64,000 nucleotides of DNA from contig NZ_JQLN01000005.1 of NCBI RefSeq assembly GCF_000744225.1, positions 1,759,001-1,823,000 of the forward strand. The letters are read 5' to 3'. The position numbers and the translations under genes are program-made. Positions 7,710 through 15,340 of the stretch are shown here, piece after piece (the stretch's first letter is position 1; every line of letters begins with the position of its first letter). The DNA comes from Kitasatospora mediocidica KCTC 9733 (lineage in GTDB: Bacteria; Actinomycetota; Actinomycetes; Streptomycetales; Streptomycetaceae). The notes under the pieces are model-generated. The model was not told the origin of the DNA. It searched no databases and was given only the letters and a program-made list of their open reading frames with translations.

Positions 7710-9137
7710 TCAGCGGTTGTGGTCCGGGGGGTAGACGCTGAGGTTGCCGTACGCCGGCAGAACGCCCGTCAGGGCGCCGGGTTCGCCCTGCAGGGTGGCG
7801 TCCAGGAAGGCGAGGGTGGCTGCGGCGACGATGCGCGGGCTTTCGGCGCGGCCCAGGGAGCCGACGATCGAGGGCACGGGAGGCAGGTACAGGGGGGCGT
7901 CCATGAAGGTGAGATGTGCGGCGCCGGGGATGGTGAGCCGGTAGCTCGTCGCGGTGTTGGACTTGAGCGCGTCGGTGAGGCGAGGGAGGTAGCGCGGGTC
8001 GGTTGCCGGGGTGATGGCCGCGGTGAGCGCGAGCGTCGGCTGGTCGAGGGAGGGCGAGGTGGGGCCGTGGGGGTAGCCGTCCAGATCGATGACGGCGTCG
8101 AACCGGCGGTCCTGCCGAGCTGCTTGCAGGGCGGCAGCACCACCCATGGAATGGCCGGTCACCGCGACCCGGCTGGTGTCCAGGCGTCCGGTCAGCGGGT
8201 CGGTGATCTCACCGTGGTCCACACGGCCCAGTTGGGTGACGACGAAGCTGAGGTCGGCGGCTCGAATCGCCGTCCAGCCGGCCGCCAGCTCGTCGTCCTT
8301 GGCCGGGTCGCCGCTGGAGAAGGTCTCGTTGGTGATCGTCCGGCCGTCGGCGAGGACGACGGCGGCGGAGTCGTACGGGTGGTCGAGGGCGGCGACCAGG
8401 TAGCCGTGGCTGGCCAGTTCCTCGGCCCAGGCGGTGTTCTGGGTGCGCACTCCGCCCGACCCGGGAGAGAACAGCACGACCGGGAACCGTTCGCCCCCAG
8501 TGGCCACCGGGGCGTCGAAGACCGAACGGGTGCGGGCACGCGTGACGCCGTCGACCAGGAAACCCGGCAGGCCGACTCCGCGGGCGAGGGCGTCGGAGAC
8601 GGTGCGCGCCTCGTGCTCCGTGCGCCCGAGGTACTGCGCCCGCTGCGCGCCTGCGGGGCTCTTCTGCGCGGGGTACCAGAGCTGGACCACGACTGTGCGC
8701 CGGTCGTTCGGATCGGCGGTGAAGGTCTCGGGGCGCAGCGGGTCGGTCCACTGCACCACGCGGGTGCCGACGGCGAAGTGGCCGGTCGGCTCGGGGAACA
8801 CGGGTACCGGAAAGGCCCAGGCGGCCACCGGGCCCGTGGCGATCAGGCCGACGCACGCCACCGATCCCGGCAACGCCAACCACCAGCGGGCCCGCCACGC
8901 CGGCCGGCCGGTGCGGCGTCGCAACAGGGGGACGCAGGCGAACGGGAACGCGAGGGCAGCGCCCGCCAGGACCGGCAGCAGCTGCCAGCGGATCCCCACC
9001 ACACTCAGCACGATCGCGGACACCGCGAACACCGCCCCCGCCGCGATCGTGACGCGTGGGCGGGTGGAGGGGGGAAGCCAGCGCGCCACCACCAGCGCGA
9101 GCGCACCCAGCACGGCAAGAAGTTCCGGAGGGGACAT
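7710..9137 (-). CDS. Membrane-anchored alpha/beta hydrolase (PAF-acetylhydrolase-like)
   Basis: About 475 residues. The N-terminal third has hydrophobic helices (LLAVLGALALVVARWL, AGAVFAVSAIVLSVVG, LPVLAGAALAFPF, ACVGLIATGPVAAWAF) that anchor the protein; the rest is an alpha/beta hydrolase of the platelet-activating-factor acetylhydrolase type. The serine nucleophile is in GHSMGGAA, the acid probably in DLDGYP and the histidine in GAAHLTF. The oxyanion segment is VVLFSPGSGG. The start at 9137 (ATG before the first helix) is preferred; GTG at 9164 or ATG at 9200 are alternatives. Substrate unknown. Confidence 0.8.
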   Translation of the reverse strand: MSPPELLAVLGALALVVARWLPPSTRPRVTIAAGAVFAVSAIVLSVVGIRWQLLPVLAGAALAFPFACVPLLRRRTGRPAWRARWWLALPGSVACVGLIATGPVAAWAFPVPVFPEPTGHFAVGTRVVQWTDPLRPETFTADPNDRRTVVVQLWYPAQKSPAGAQRAQYLGRTEHEARTVSDALARGVGLPGFLVDGVTRARTRSVFDAPVATGGERFPVVLFSPGSGGVRTQNTAWAEELASHGYLVAALDHPYDSAAVVLADGRTITNETFSSGDPAKDDELAAGWTAIRAADLSFVVTQLGRVDHGEITDPLTGRLDTSRVAVTGHSMGGAAALQAARQDRRFDAVIDLDGYPHGPTSPSLDQPTLALTAAITPATDPRYLPRLTDALKSNTATSYRLTIPGAAHLTFMDAPLYLPPVPSIVGSLGRAESPRIVAAATLAFLDATLQGEPGALTGVLPAYGNLSVYPPDHNR

Positions 9138-9519
9138 GGACAGTCCCGCGATGATCTCGGTCACCAGGCCATCGTCGGCGCCGGGTGTGGGGTGCCACAT
9201 CGATCCCGGGTCGCCGTCGGGAGCGACCGGGGTCGCAATCCGTGGCAGGTCCCGGTGCGACCGGAGTGGCAGTCGAGCACGTCGGATCGGCGCCCGCCGT
9301 ACGACCACGGGAGGTAGCGGGGCTCCTCCTGCGGTCGTATCTCGGCGCGGTGCGGTCAGACGGTGGGCTCATGTGCTTCGCGGGCCGGCGGCCTACCGTG
9401 ACAGGGCCGCAGCTTCTGCTGTCCGACCCCACCCCAACTGCCCCGGACTGCCCGGCTCCGGCCGTCCGCGGTGCCGGCCCCGCCGGAGCCGCCATGACGC
9501 TGAATCGACAGGACATGTG

Positions 9520-10737
9520 ATGACCGAGGAGGCCGCGGTAACCGGCACGACCTTACGGCTGGCGAGGTACGCCGACCTGGCCTCCGCACGAGCGACGCGG
9601 CTGGTGACAACTACGGGACGTTGGGACTCCCTGCTGCCGGTGCTTCTCCTCCTCAACGTCGTGACCACGCGCACGCCGCAGGAGCTGCCGGTGGCCGCGG
9701 TCCTCACCACCGCCCTCGCACTGCCCCTGGTGTGGCGGCGCCGGGCCCCGCTCACGGTGTTCGGCGCCGTGGCAGTCGCGGCCTTCGTCCAGTGGCTCCT
9801 GGACGTCCAACTGCCGGCGGACATCGCCCTGCTGGTGGCTCTCCACGCGGTCGCCGCGAACTCGGGCCGGCGCCGCACGCTGGTCGCCGGTGCCGTCGTG
9901 GAGGCAGGCGCCCTGCTGGCCTGCCTGCGCTGGGCGGCGGACGGCGCGTTCCTGACGCCCTTCGTCGCGCTCACCGCGATGGCCGTTGCCGCCGCTGTCC
10001 TCGGTGTGAACGCGCGGACCACGCGCGCCTACCTCGCGGCTCTGGAGGAACGGGCCGTACGCCTGGAGCAACAACACGACCAGCAGGCGCGACTGGCCGT
10101 CGCCGAGGAAAGGACACGCATCACCCGGGAGATGCACGACATCGTCACCCACAACCTGTCCGTCATGGTCGCGCTGACCGATGCCGCCGTCTACGCGCAG
10201 CACCGGTCGCCCGAGAGGGCCACCACCGCGATGCTCCAGATCTCCGAGACAGGCCGACAGGCCCTGACCGACATGCGACGCTCGTTGGGCATCCTGCGGA
10301 CCGACGAACCGGACGCGGAGCGCCACCCGCCGCCCGGCATCGCCCAGTTGGAAACCCTTGCCGACCAGATGTGCGGCGCCGGGCTGCCCACCCGCCTCGA
10401 GGTCGACGGCGGCCACAGCCACATACCCGCCACCGCACAACTCACCGTCTACCGCCTGGTGCAGGAAGCCTTGACCAACACCCTCAAGCACACACCCCCC
10501 GGCACCCACGCGAAGGTCCGGATCCAGTGCTCGGCCGAGACCGTCACCGTGGACGTCACCGACAGCGGCCCCTGCCCGCCGCTTCCGGCCGCCACACCGT
10601 CCGGCCACGGCATCCCGGGCATGCGCGAGCGTTCGGCCGCCTACGGGGGGACGTTGCGGGCCGGACCACTGCCGGGCGGGGGCTGGGGAGTCCGTACCCG
10701 CCTCTTCCTCAGCAGCGGCGGAGCGGCGTCCGCATGA
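9520..10737 (+). CDS. NarL-type two-component sensor histidine kinase
   Basis: A 405-residue kinase with five or so N-terminal membrane helices (residues about 37-165), a short coiled coil (EERAVRLEQQHDQQARLAVAEE split by charged residues), a HisKA_3 dimerisation/phosphoacceptor helix with His206 in REMHDIVTHNLS, and a C-terminal HATPase domain with the N-box VQEALTNTLKH and the G-box GIPGMRER. It overlaps the response-regulator gene by ATGA, so the two are translationally coupled. The sensed signal is unknown because the sensor part is only membrane helices. Confidence 0.92.
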   Translation: MTEEAAVTGTTLRLARYADLASARATRLVTTTGRWDSLLPVLLLLNVVTTRTPQELPVAAVLTTALALPLVWRRRAPLTVFGAVAVAAFVQWLLDVQLPADIALLVALHAVAANSGRRRTLVAGAVVEAGALLACLRWAADGAFLTPFVALTAMAVAAAVLGVNARTTRAYLAALEERAVRLEQQHDQQARLAVAEERTRITREMHDIVTHNLSVMVALTDAAVYAQHRSPERATTAMLQISETGRQALTDMRRSLGILRTDEPDAERHPPPGIAQLETLADQMCGAGLPTRLEVDGGHSHIPATAQLTVYRLVQEALTNTLKHTPPGTHAKVRIQCSAETVTVDVTDSGPCPPLPAATPSGHGIPGMRERSAAYGGTLRAGPLPGGGWGVRTRLFLSSGGAASA

Positions 10738-11459
10738 CGATCCGCATCCTGATCGCCGACGACGAAGCGCTGCTCCGGATGGCCTTCAGCACGGTCCTGG
10801 AGGCCCAACCCGATATGGCACCGGTCGGCGAGGCCGCGGACGGCACCCAGGCCGTACGCCTCGCCCGGCAACTGCGTCCCGACGTGGTCCTCATGGACGT
10901 CCGGATGCCCGGGACCGACGGGATCGAGGCGACCCGACAGGTCGTCGAGGTCTCCCCGCAGAGCAGAGTGCTGATCCTCACCACCTTCGACCTGGACGAG
11001 TACGCCTTTGCCGGACTCACCGCCGGAGCCTCGGGGTTCCTGTTGAAGAACACCAGGCCCGAGGAACTCCTCACCGCGATACGCAGTGTCGCCGCAGGCG
11101 ACGCGGTGGTCTCCCCACGGATCACCCGCCGCCTGCTGGAGCACTTCCGTCCGCACATCCCCGACGGCACCGGCACCGGCACCGGCCCCGGCACCGACCA
11201 CGACGAGCGACTGAGCCGACTGAGCCGGCTCGGCCGCCTCAGCGCCCGTGAACGCGAGGTCCTCGTGCAGGTGGGCCGCGGCCTGTCCAACACCGAGATC
11301 GCCGCCACCCTGTACCTCGCCGAGGCGACCGTGAAGTCCCATCTGGGGCGAATCCTGCAGAAGCTCGAACTCCGCGACCGGATACAGGCCGTGATTTTCG
11401 CCTACGAATGCCGCCTCATCCAGGCGGCGCCACATCGCGGTCGGCCGACCGGGCACTGA
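10734..11459 (+). CDS. NarL/LuxR-family response regulator
   Basis: A 241-residue regulator with an N-terminal receiver domain (acidic pocket ADDE, phosphoacceptor Asp55 in LMDVRMPG, conserved Lys in GFLLKN near 105) and a C-terminal LuxR helix-turn-helix (LSAREREVLVQVGRGLSNTE, then EATVKSHLGRIL). The linker has a short Gly-Thr repeat (GTGTGTGPGT). It is paired with the kinase immediately upstream. No obvious target operon lies next to it on the same strand. Confidence 0.92.
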   Translation: MTIRILIADDEALLRMAFSTVLEAQPDMAPVGEAADGTQAVRLARQLRPDVVLMDVRMPGTDGIEATRQVVEVSPQSRVLILTTFDLDEYAFAGLTAGASGFLLKNTRPEELLTAIRSVAAGDAVVSPRITRRLLEHFRPHIPDGTGTGTGPGTDHDERLSRLSRLGRLSAREREVLVQVGRGLSNTEIAATLYLAEATVKSHLGRILQKLELRDRIQAVIFAYECRLIQAAPHRGRPTGH

Positions 11460-11511
11460 CCCGGTCGGCGCCTGCCGAGAGGCGACCACCGGGTGGTCCG
11501 GGCCATCGGCC

Positions 11512-11564
11512 GGCGGCGGATACGAGAGTGGAACCCGTGAGGCGTTGCCCCAACACGCATTCCC
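11512..11564 (-). pseudogene. Decayed 3' half of tRNA-Ser (old attachment-site remnant)
   Basis: This segment aligns with the tRNA-Ser 3' fragment at 63,393-63,446 at about 46 of 54 positions with one gap. It keeps the acceptor strand (GGAGGAT read as GGCGGAT), the T-arm, the long variable arm (GTGAGGCGTTGCCCCAAC) and the region up to the anticodon, and is in the same orientation. The T-arm carries changes that break pairing, so it is not functional. It probably marks the left boundary of an older integrated element. Confidence 0.65.
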
Positions 11565-11647
11565 GTTCGGCGAGTGGTCCGGCTGATGTCAGTGGGCGCG
11601 TCTAGGCTCCGTTTGACGAGGGAGTCCGAGTGAGGGACGTGAGTGTC

Positions 11648-12292
11648 ATGTCGCGTGTTCGAGTGCACAACTTCAGCGTGTCGCTGGACGGGTTCTCCGC
11701 CGGGGAGGGGCAGAGCCTGGACGCCCCGTTCGGGCATGCCGGGACTCGGCTGGTCGACTGGTTCTTTCAGACCCGCGCTTTCCAGGCAATGATCGGCCAG
11801 GCAGGTGGCGGCAGCGGTGTCGACGATGCCCTTGCCTGGACCTGGGGGGCCGGGATCGGGGCGGAGATCATGGGCCGCAACAAGTTCGGCCCGCAGCGCG
11901 GCCCGTGGACCGACGAGGAGTGGAAGGGCTGGTGGGGGGACAACCCGCCGTTCCACACCCCGGTCTTCGTGCTGACGCACCACCCGCGCCCGTCCCTGGA
12001 AATGGAAGGCGGCACGGTCTTCCACTTCGTCGATGCCTCGCCGCAGGAGGTGCTGCGGCAGGCCCGCGAGGCGGCGGGCGGCCTCGATGTGCGGATCGGC
12101 GGAGGCCCGACGACGGTCAGGCAGTTCCTCGCGGAGGATCTGGTCGACCACCTCCACATCGCCGTCGTCCCGATCGTCCTGGGCCGCGGTGAGCGGCTGT
12201 GGGACGGTCTGGAGGGGCTGGAACAGCGCTTCCAGGTGGAGTCGGTGACGACGCCCAGCGGCATCACCCACATGACCTTCACCCGTCCGTAG
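11648..12292 (+). CDS. Dihydrofolate-reductase-like / RibD C-terminal domain protein
   Basis: A 214-residue protein of the RibD_C/DHFR-like superfamily: an N-terminal strand VRVHNFSVSLDGFSAG, the AEIMGRNKFGP segment after the first helix, VFVLTHHPR, and the nucleotide-binding GGLDVRIGGGPTTVRQFL, closing with HIAVVPIVLGRGERLWDGL. Members use NADPH to reduce pterin/flavin-like substrates, though many have no known role. The ATG at 11648 is preferred; a GTG 18 bp upstream is also possible. It stands alone. Confidence 0.85.
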   Translation: MSRVRVHNFSVSLDGFSAGEGQSLDAPFGHAGTRLVDWFFQTRAFQAMIGQAGGGSGVDDALAWTWGAGIGAEIMGRNKFGPQRGPWTDEEWKGWWGDNPPFHTPVFVLTHHPRPSLEMEGGTVFHFVDASPQEVLRQAREAAGGLDVRIGGGPTTVRQFLAEDLVDHLHIAVVPIVLGRGERLWDGLEGLEQRFQVESVTTPSGITHMTFTRP

Positions 12293-12294
12293 TT

Positions 12295-12479
12295 CCGCGT
12301 CAGGCAACCTTCGCCCCGTCGTGACGCCCGGCACGCACTCTCGCCGCACCGGCCGAAAGCCCAACTACGTCCAGTACGAGGACTTCCGGCCGGCACGCCG
12401 ATAGCACGCACCAGGGGGGCACCTCCCGGCCGAAGGCTGGGGGAGCCGCTCCTTGACGGGCAAAGGTTGCCTGACGCGG
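12295..12479. repeat. 185 bp element bounded by long inverted repeats
   Basis: CCGCGTCAGGCAACCTT at 12295-12311 is repeated perfectly in reverse at 12463-12479, and the arms extend to 22 bp with one mismatch. Inside lies a hairpin of the CTCCCGGCC-GAA-GGCTGGGGGAG type (12423-12445), a short palindrome widespread between streptomycete genes. The element occupies nearly all of the intergenic space between the DHFR-like gene and the convergent response regulator. It could be a MITE-like element or a large terminator structure; it has no ORF. Confidence 0.55.
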
Positions 12480-12579
12480 CACTAGCTCCGCCGACCAGCC
12501 GCAGCAGGGCCCGCCCGGTCAACTGAGCTGAACGACTGCGAGCGTGTACGACGACGGCGCGCGATCTTCTCACCCTGCC

Positions 12580-13266
12580 CTATCGTCTACCCGGCGTGAG
12601 TCCGTTCTCGTAGGCGATGATCGCCAGGTGGACGCGGTCCCGGGCCTCGAGCTTGGCGAACAGGCGCGCGACATGGGTCTTCGCCGTCGCCGCGCTGATC
12701 ACCAAGCGCTCGGCTATCTCACCGTTCGACAGTCCCTGTCCGACCAGTGCCAGCACCTCGCGCTCCCGGCCGGTGATCCCCGCGATGAGATGTGAGTCTG
12801 CGGCAGGTTCGGTGTCCGGTGTGGGGGCCGCGGGGGTGACGGAGCTTCCGGCGAAGTCGGCGATCAGCCGTCGGGTGACGCTCGGCGCGATCAACGCGTC
12901 GCCGGCCGCCACCACGCGGATCGCGCCCAGGATCGCGTCCAGGGCCATGCTCTTGAGCAGGAATCCGCTGGCGCCGGCGCGCAGAGCGCCGTAGACGTAC
13001 TCGTCGTCGTCGAAGGTCGTCAGCACCAGCACCTTGGGCGGGTCCGGCTCGGCGGTCGCCTGCCGGGTCGCCTCGATCCCGTCCATGCCCGGCATCCGGA
13101 TGTCCATCACCACGACGTCCGGCCGCAGCTCACGTACCAGGCGCACCGCCTCGTGGCCGTCGCCTGCCTCGCCGACCACCTCCAGGTCATCGGTGTCGCC
13201 GATCAGGATCCCGAGCCCGACCAGCATCAGTGGCTGGTCGTCGACCAGCAGTACCCGCACGCTCAT
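12580..13266 (-). CDS. NarL/LuxR-family response regulator
   Basis: A 228-residue regulator: receiver domain with LLVDD acidic pocket, Asp55 in VMDIRMPG and Lys in GFLLKSM, then a LuxR helix-turn-helix (ITGREREVLALVGQGLSNGE, ATAKTHVARLFAKLE). It overlaps its kinase gene by 4 bp and is transcribed away from an ABC exporter operon that starts 144 bp beyond the kinase; such NarL pairs commonly control an adjacent MacB-like exporter in response to membrane-active compounds. Confidence 0.92.
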   Translation of the reverse strand: MSVRVLLVDDQPLMLVGLGILIGDTDDLEVVGEAGDGHEAVRLVRELRPDVVVMDIRMPGMDGIEATRQATAEPDPPKVLVLTTFDDDEYVYGALRAGASGFLLKSMALDAILGAIRVVAAGDALIAPSVTRRLIADFAGSSVTPAAPTPDTEPAADSHLIAGITGREREVLALVGQGLSNGEIAERLVISAATAKTHVARLFAKLEARDRVHLAIIAYENGLTPGRR

Positions 13267-14471
13267 GCCGGGAGCCTCGCTGCCACTCGGAATCCGCCCT
13301 CCGGACGCCGGCCCGCGCTGAACTGGCCGGACAGCAACGTCACCCGCTCGCGCATGCCGAGCAGGCCGAAGCCGCTCCCGCCGGCCGTCGCCGAGTGCCT
13401 GGGACGGCCGGGCCCGCCGGGACCGTCGTCCCCGTCGTCCACCACCTCGACCGTCACCTCCCCCGGCTCGTAGCCGACCGCGACCCGGCACGTTCGCGCC
13501 CCGGAATGCCGCACCACGTTCGTCACCGACTCCTGGATGATCCGGAACGCCGACAGTTCGATCTCCGGTGGCAGCGGACGCCGTTCGCCCCGCCAGGTCA
13601 CCTGGACCCGCACCCCGGCGTCGGCCGTGCGTTCGGCGAGCCGCGGGACGTCGGCCAGGCTGCTGGCCGGCGCCAGCGGAGCGGCCTGCGGCACGGCGTC
13701 GTCCGGTTCGGCGCGGCGTAGCGCCCCGAGCATGCGCTGAAGCTCGAGCAGCGTCTCCCGGCTGGTGGTCTCGATGCCGGTCAGCGCCTGCCGGGTCTGC
13801 TCGGGCTTGGTCTCCACGACCCGCGCCGCCGCTCCCGACAGCACCGTGATGATCCCGATGCTGTGCGCGACGCTGTCGTGGAGTTCGCGGGCGATCCGCA
13901 GCCGCTCGGCCATGACGGCGCGGGCCGCCCTCTGTTCGTGCAAGGCTCCGAGGTATTCACGGCGTTTGCGGTACACCCCGCCGAAGACCCACGCGACCGC
14001 GAACCACAACGCGAACTGCCCGGCCCACTGGGCCGCGTCGCCGAGGGTCTCCCCGGGGTAGACGTGGATGTTCTCGACGAACGCGGCCGCGACGGCCGCG
14101 ACGGAGCCGACGGCGGCAGCCGTCGGCCGCCGGACGGCGAGGTGCCCGCCCAGGACGACGAGCAGGACGAACACGATCCAGGGCCGCACGCCGAAGAGGT
14201 CGCCGAGAACCGATTCGCCCAGGATCGCCGCGAAGACCGCCGCCGGCAGACGGCGCATCAGCAGAACCGGAAGGGCGAGCACGACGCACAGAGCGATCAG
14301 CGGGTAGGTCCCGAGGCCGGGCAACCGGAACAGGCCCTCGTGGTCCTGAACCTGAGCGATCGACCAGCAGAGCATCAGCGCGTAGAAGCAGGCGGTGGCC
14401 AGCACCACGGCCCGGTCCGTCAGCCAGGTCATGCGCTCCGATGTCGAGAGGCGCTGGAGAAGCTCTTCCAT
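13263..14471 (-). CDS. NarL-type two-component sensor histidine kinase
   Basis: A 402-residue kinase with about six N-terminal membrane helices, HisKA_3 domain with His198 in RELHDSVAHSIG, and an HATPase domain with N-box IQESVTNVVRHSG and G-box GFGLLGMRER. The start at 14471 is chosen because the frame upstream is low-complexity. It is divergent from the ABC transporter genes, and together the four genes form a sense-and-export locus. Confidence 0.92.
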   Translation of the reverse strand: MEELLQRLSTSERMTWLTDRAVVLATACFYALMLCWSIAQVQDHEGLFRLPGLGTYPLIALCVVLALPVLLMRRLPAAVFAAILGESVLGDLFGVRPWIVFVLLVVLGGHLAVRRPTAAAVGSVAAVAAAFVENIHVYPGETLGDAAQWAGQFALWFAVAWVFGGVYRKRREYLGALHEQRAARAVMAERLRIARELHDSVAHSIGIITVLSGAAARVVETKPEQTRQALTGIETTSRETLLELQRMLGALRRAEPDDAVPQAAPLAPASSLADVPRLAERTADAGVRVQVTWRGERRPLPPEIELSAFRIIQESVTNVVRHSGARTCRVAVGYEPGEVTVEVVDDGDDGPGGPGRPRHSATAGGSGFGLLGMRERVTLLSGQFSAGRRPEGGFRVAARLPA

Positions 14472-14614
14472 GCGGAGATCGTATTCAGCGGCGTCGGCTC
14501 CGCGCGTCACCCCAGGGGTGTACGCGCCTGTACCCCCACGGGGCGACGGCCTGGGGAACGGTGACATCCACCGGCCGACGCGACGGATCACGCTCTGTTC
14601 GTAGGTTCGTGGAC

Positions 14615-15340
14615 ATGACGAATGCGCCGATGATCGACGTCCGCGAGGCGACGAAGAAATACGATGACGGCCCGCCCGCGCTGGCCGGTGTGAACTTGTC
14701 TGTGGCGTCCGGTGATTGTGTGGCGATCCTCGGCCATTCCGGCAGTGGGAAGTCCACGCTGCTGAACCTGATCGCCGGTTTGGACAAGCCCTCCAGCGGC
14801 AGTGTCACCGTCGACGGCACGCGCGTCGATCAGCTGGGTGAGGCCGGATCGGCGAAGTACCGCCGGGCCTCGATCGGCATGATCTTCCAGTTCTTCAATC
14901 TGCTCGACGATCTGACGGTGTTGGACAACGTCATGGTTCCGGCGCAGCTGGCCGGGATGGGCAAGGGCGAGGCGAAGCGCCGGGCCGTCGAGCTGCTCGG
15001 CTCGCTGGGTATCGAGCGGCACGTCAAGGCCTATCCGCAGCGGCTGTCCGGAGGTGAGCGGCAGCGGGTGGCAGTGGCCAGGGCCCTGATGAACAAGCCG
15101 GCGTTGTTGCTGGCTGACGAGCCCACCGGCGCGCTGGACTCGAGCTCGGTCGAGGACGTGCGCCGGCTGCTGCTGGACCTGAACGCCGAGGGCCAGACCA
15201 TCGTGCTGGTGACCCACGACGTGCAGTTGGCCGCCACCACCGCGCACCGCACCATCGAGTTGGTGGACGGTGCGGTCGCGCGGGACGTCGTCAACAGTGG
15301 CAGCGGTGCCGGCCTGGCCGCCGCCCAGGCGCGCCGGTGA
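14615..15340 (+). CDS. ABC transporter ATP-binding protein (MacB/LolD type)
   Basis: A 241-residue nucleotide-binding subunit with Walker A GHSGSGKST, signature LSGGERQRVAVARAL, Walker B LLLADEPTGALD and the H-loop THD. The arrangement is that of the MacB/LolD class that powers FtsX-type permeases. It overlaps the permease start (GTGA). Likely regulated by the divergent two-component pair. Confidence 0.94.
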   Translation: MTNAPMIDVREATKKYDDGPPALAGVNLSVASGDCVAILGHSGSGKSTLLNLIAGLDKPSSGSVTVDGTRVDQLGEAGSAKYRRASIGMIFQFFNLLDDLTVLDNVMVPAQLAGMGKGEAKRRAVELLGSLGIERHVKAYPQRLSGGERQRVAVARALMNKPALLLADEPTGALDSSSVEDVRRLLLDLNAEGQTIVLVTHDVQLAATTAHRTIELVDGAVARDVVNSGSGAGLAAAQARR

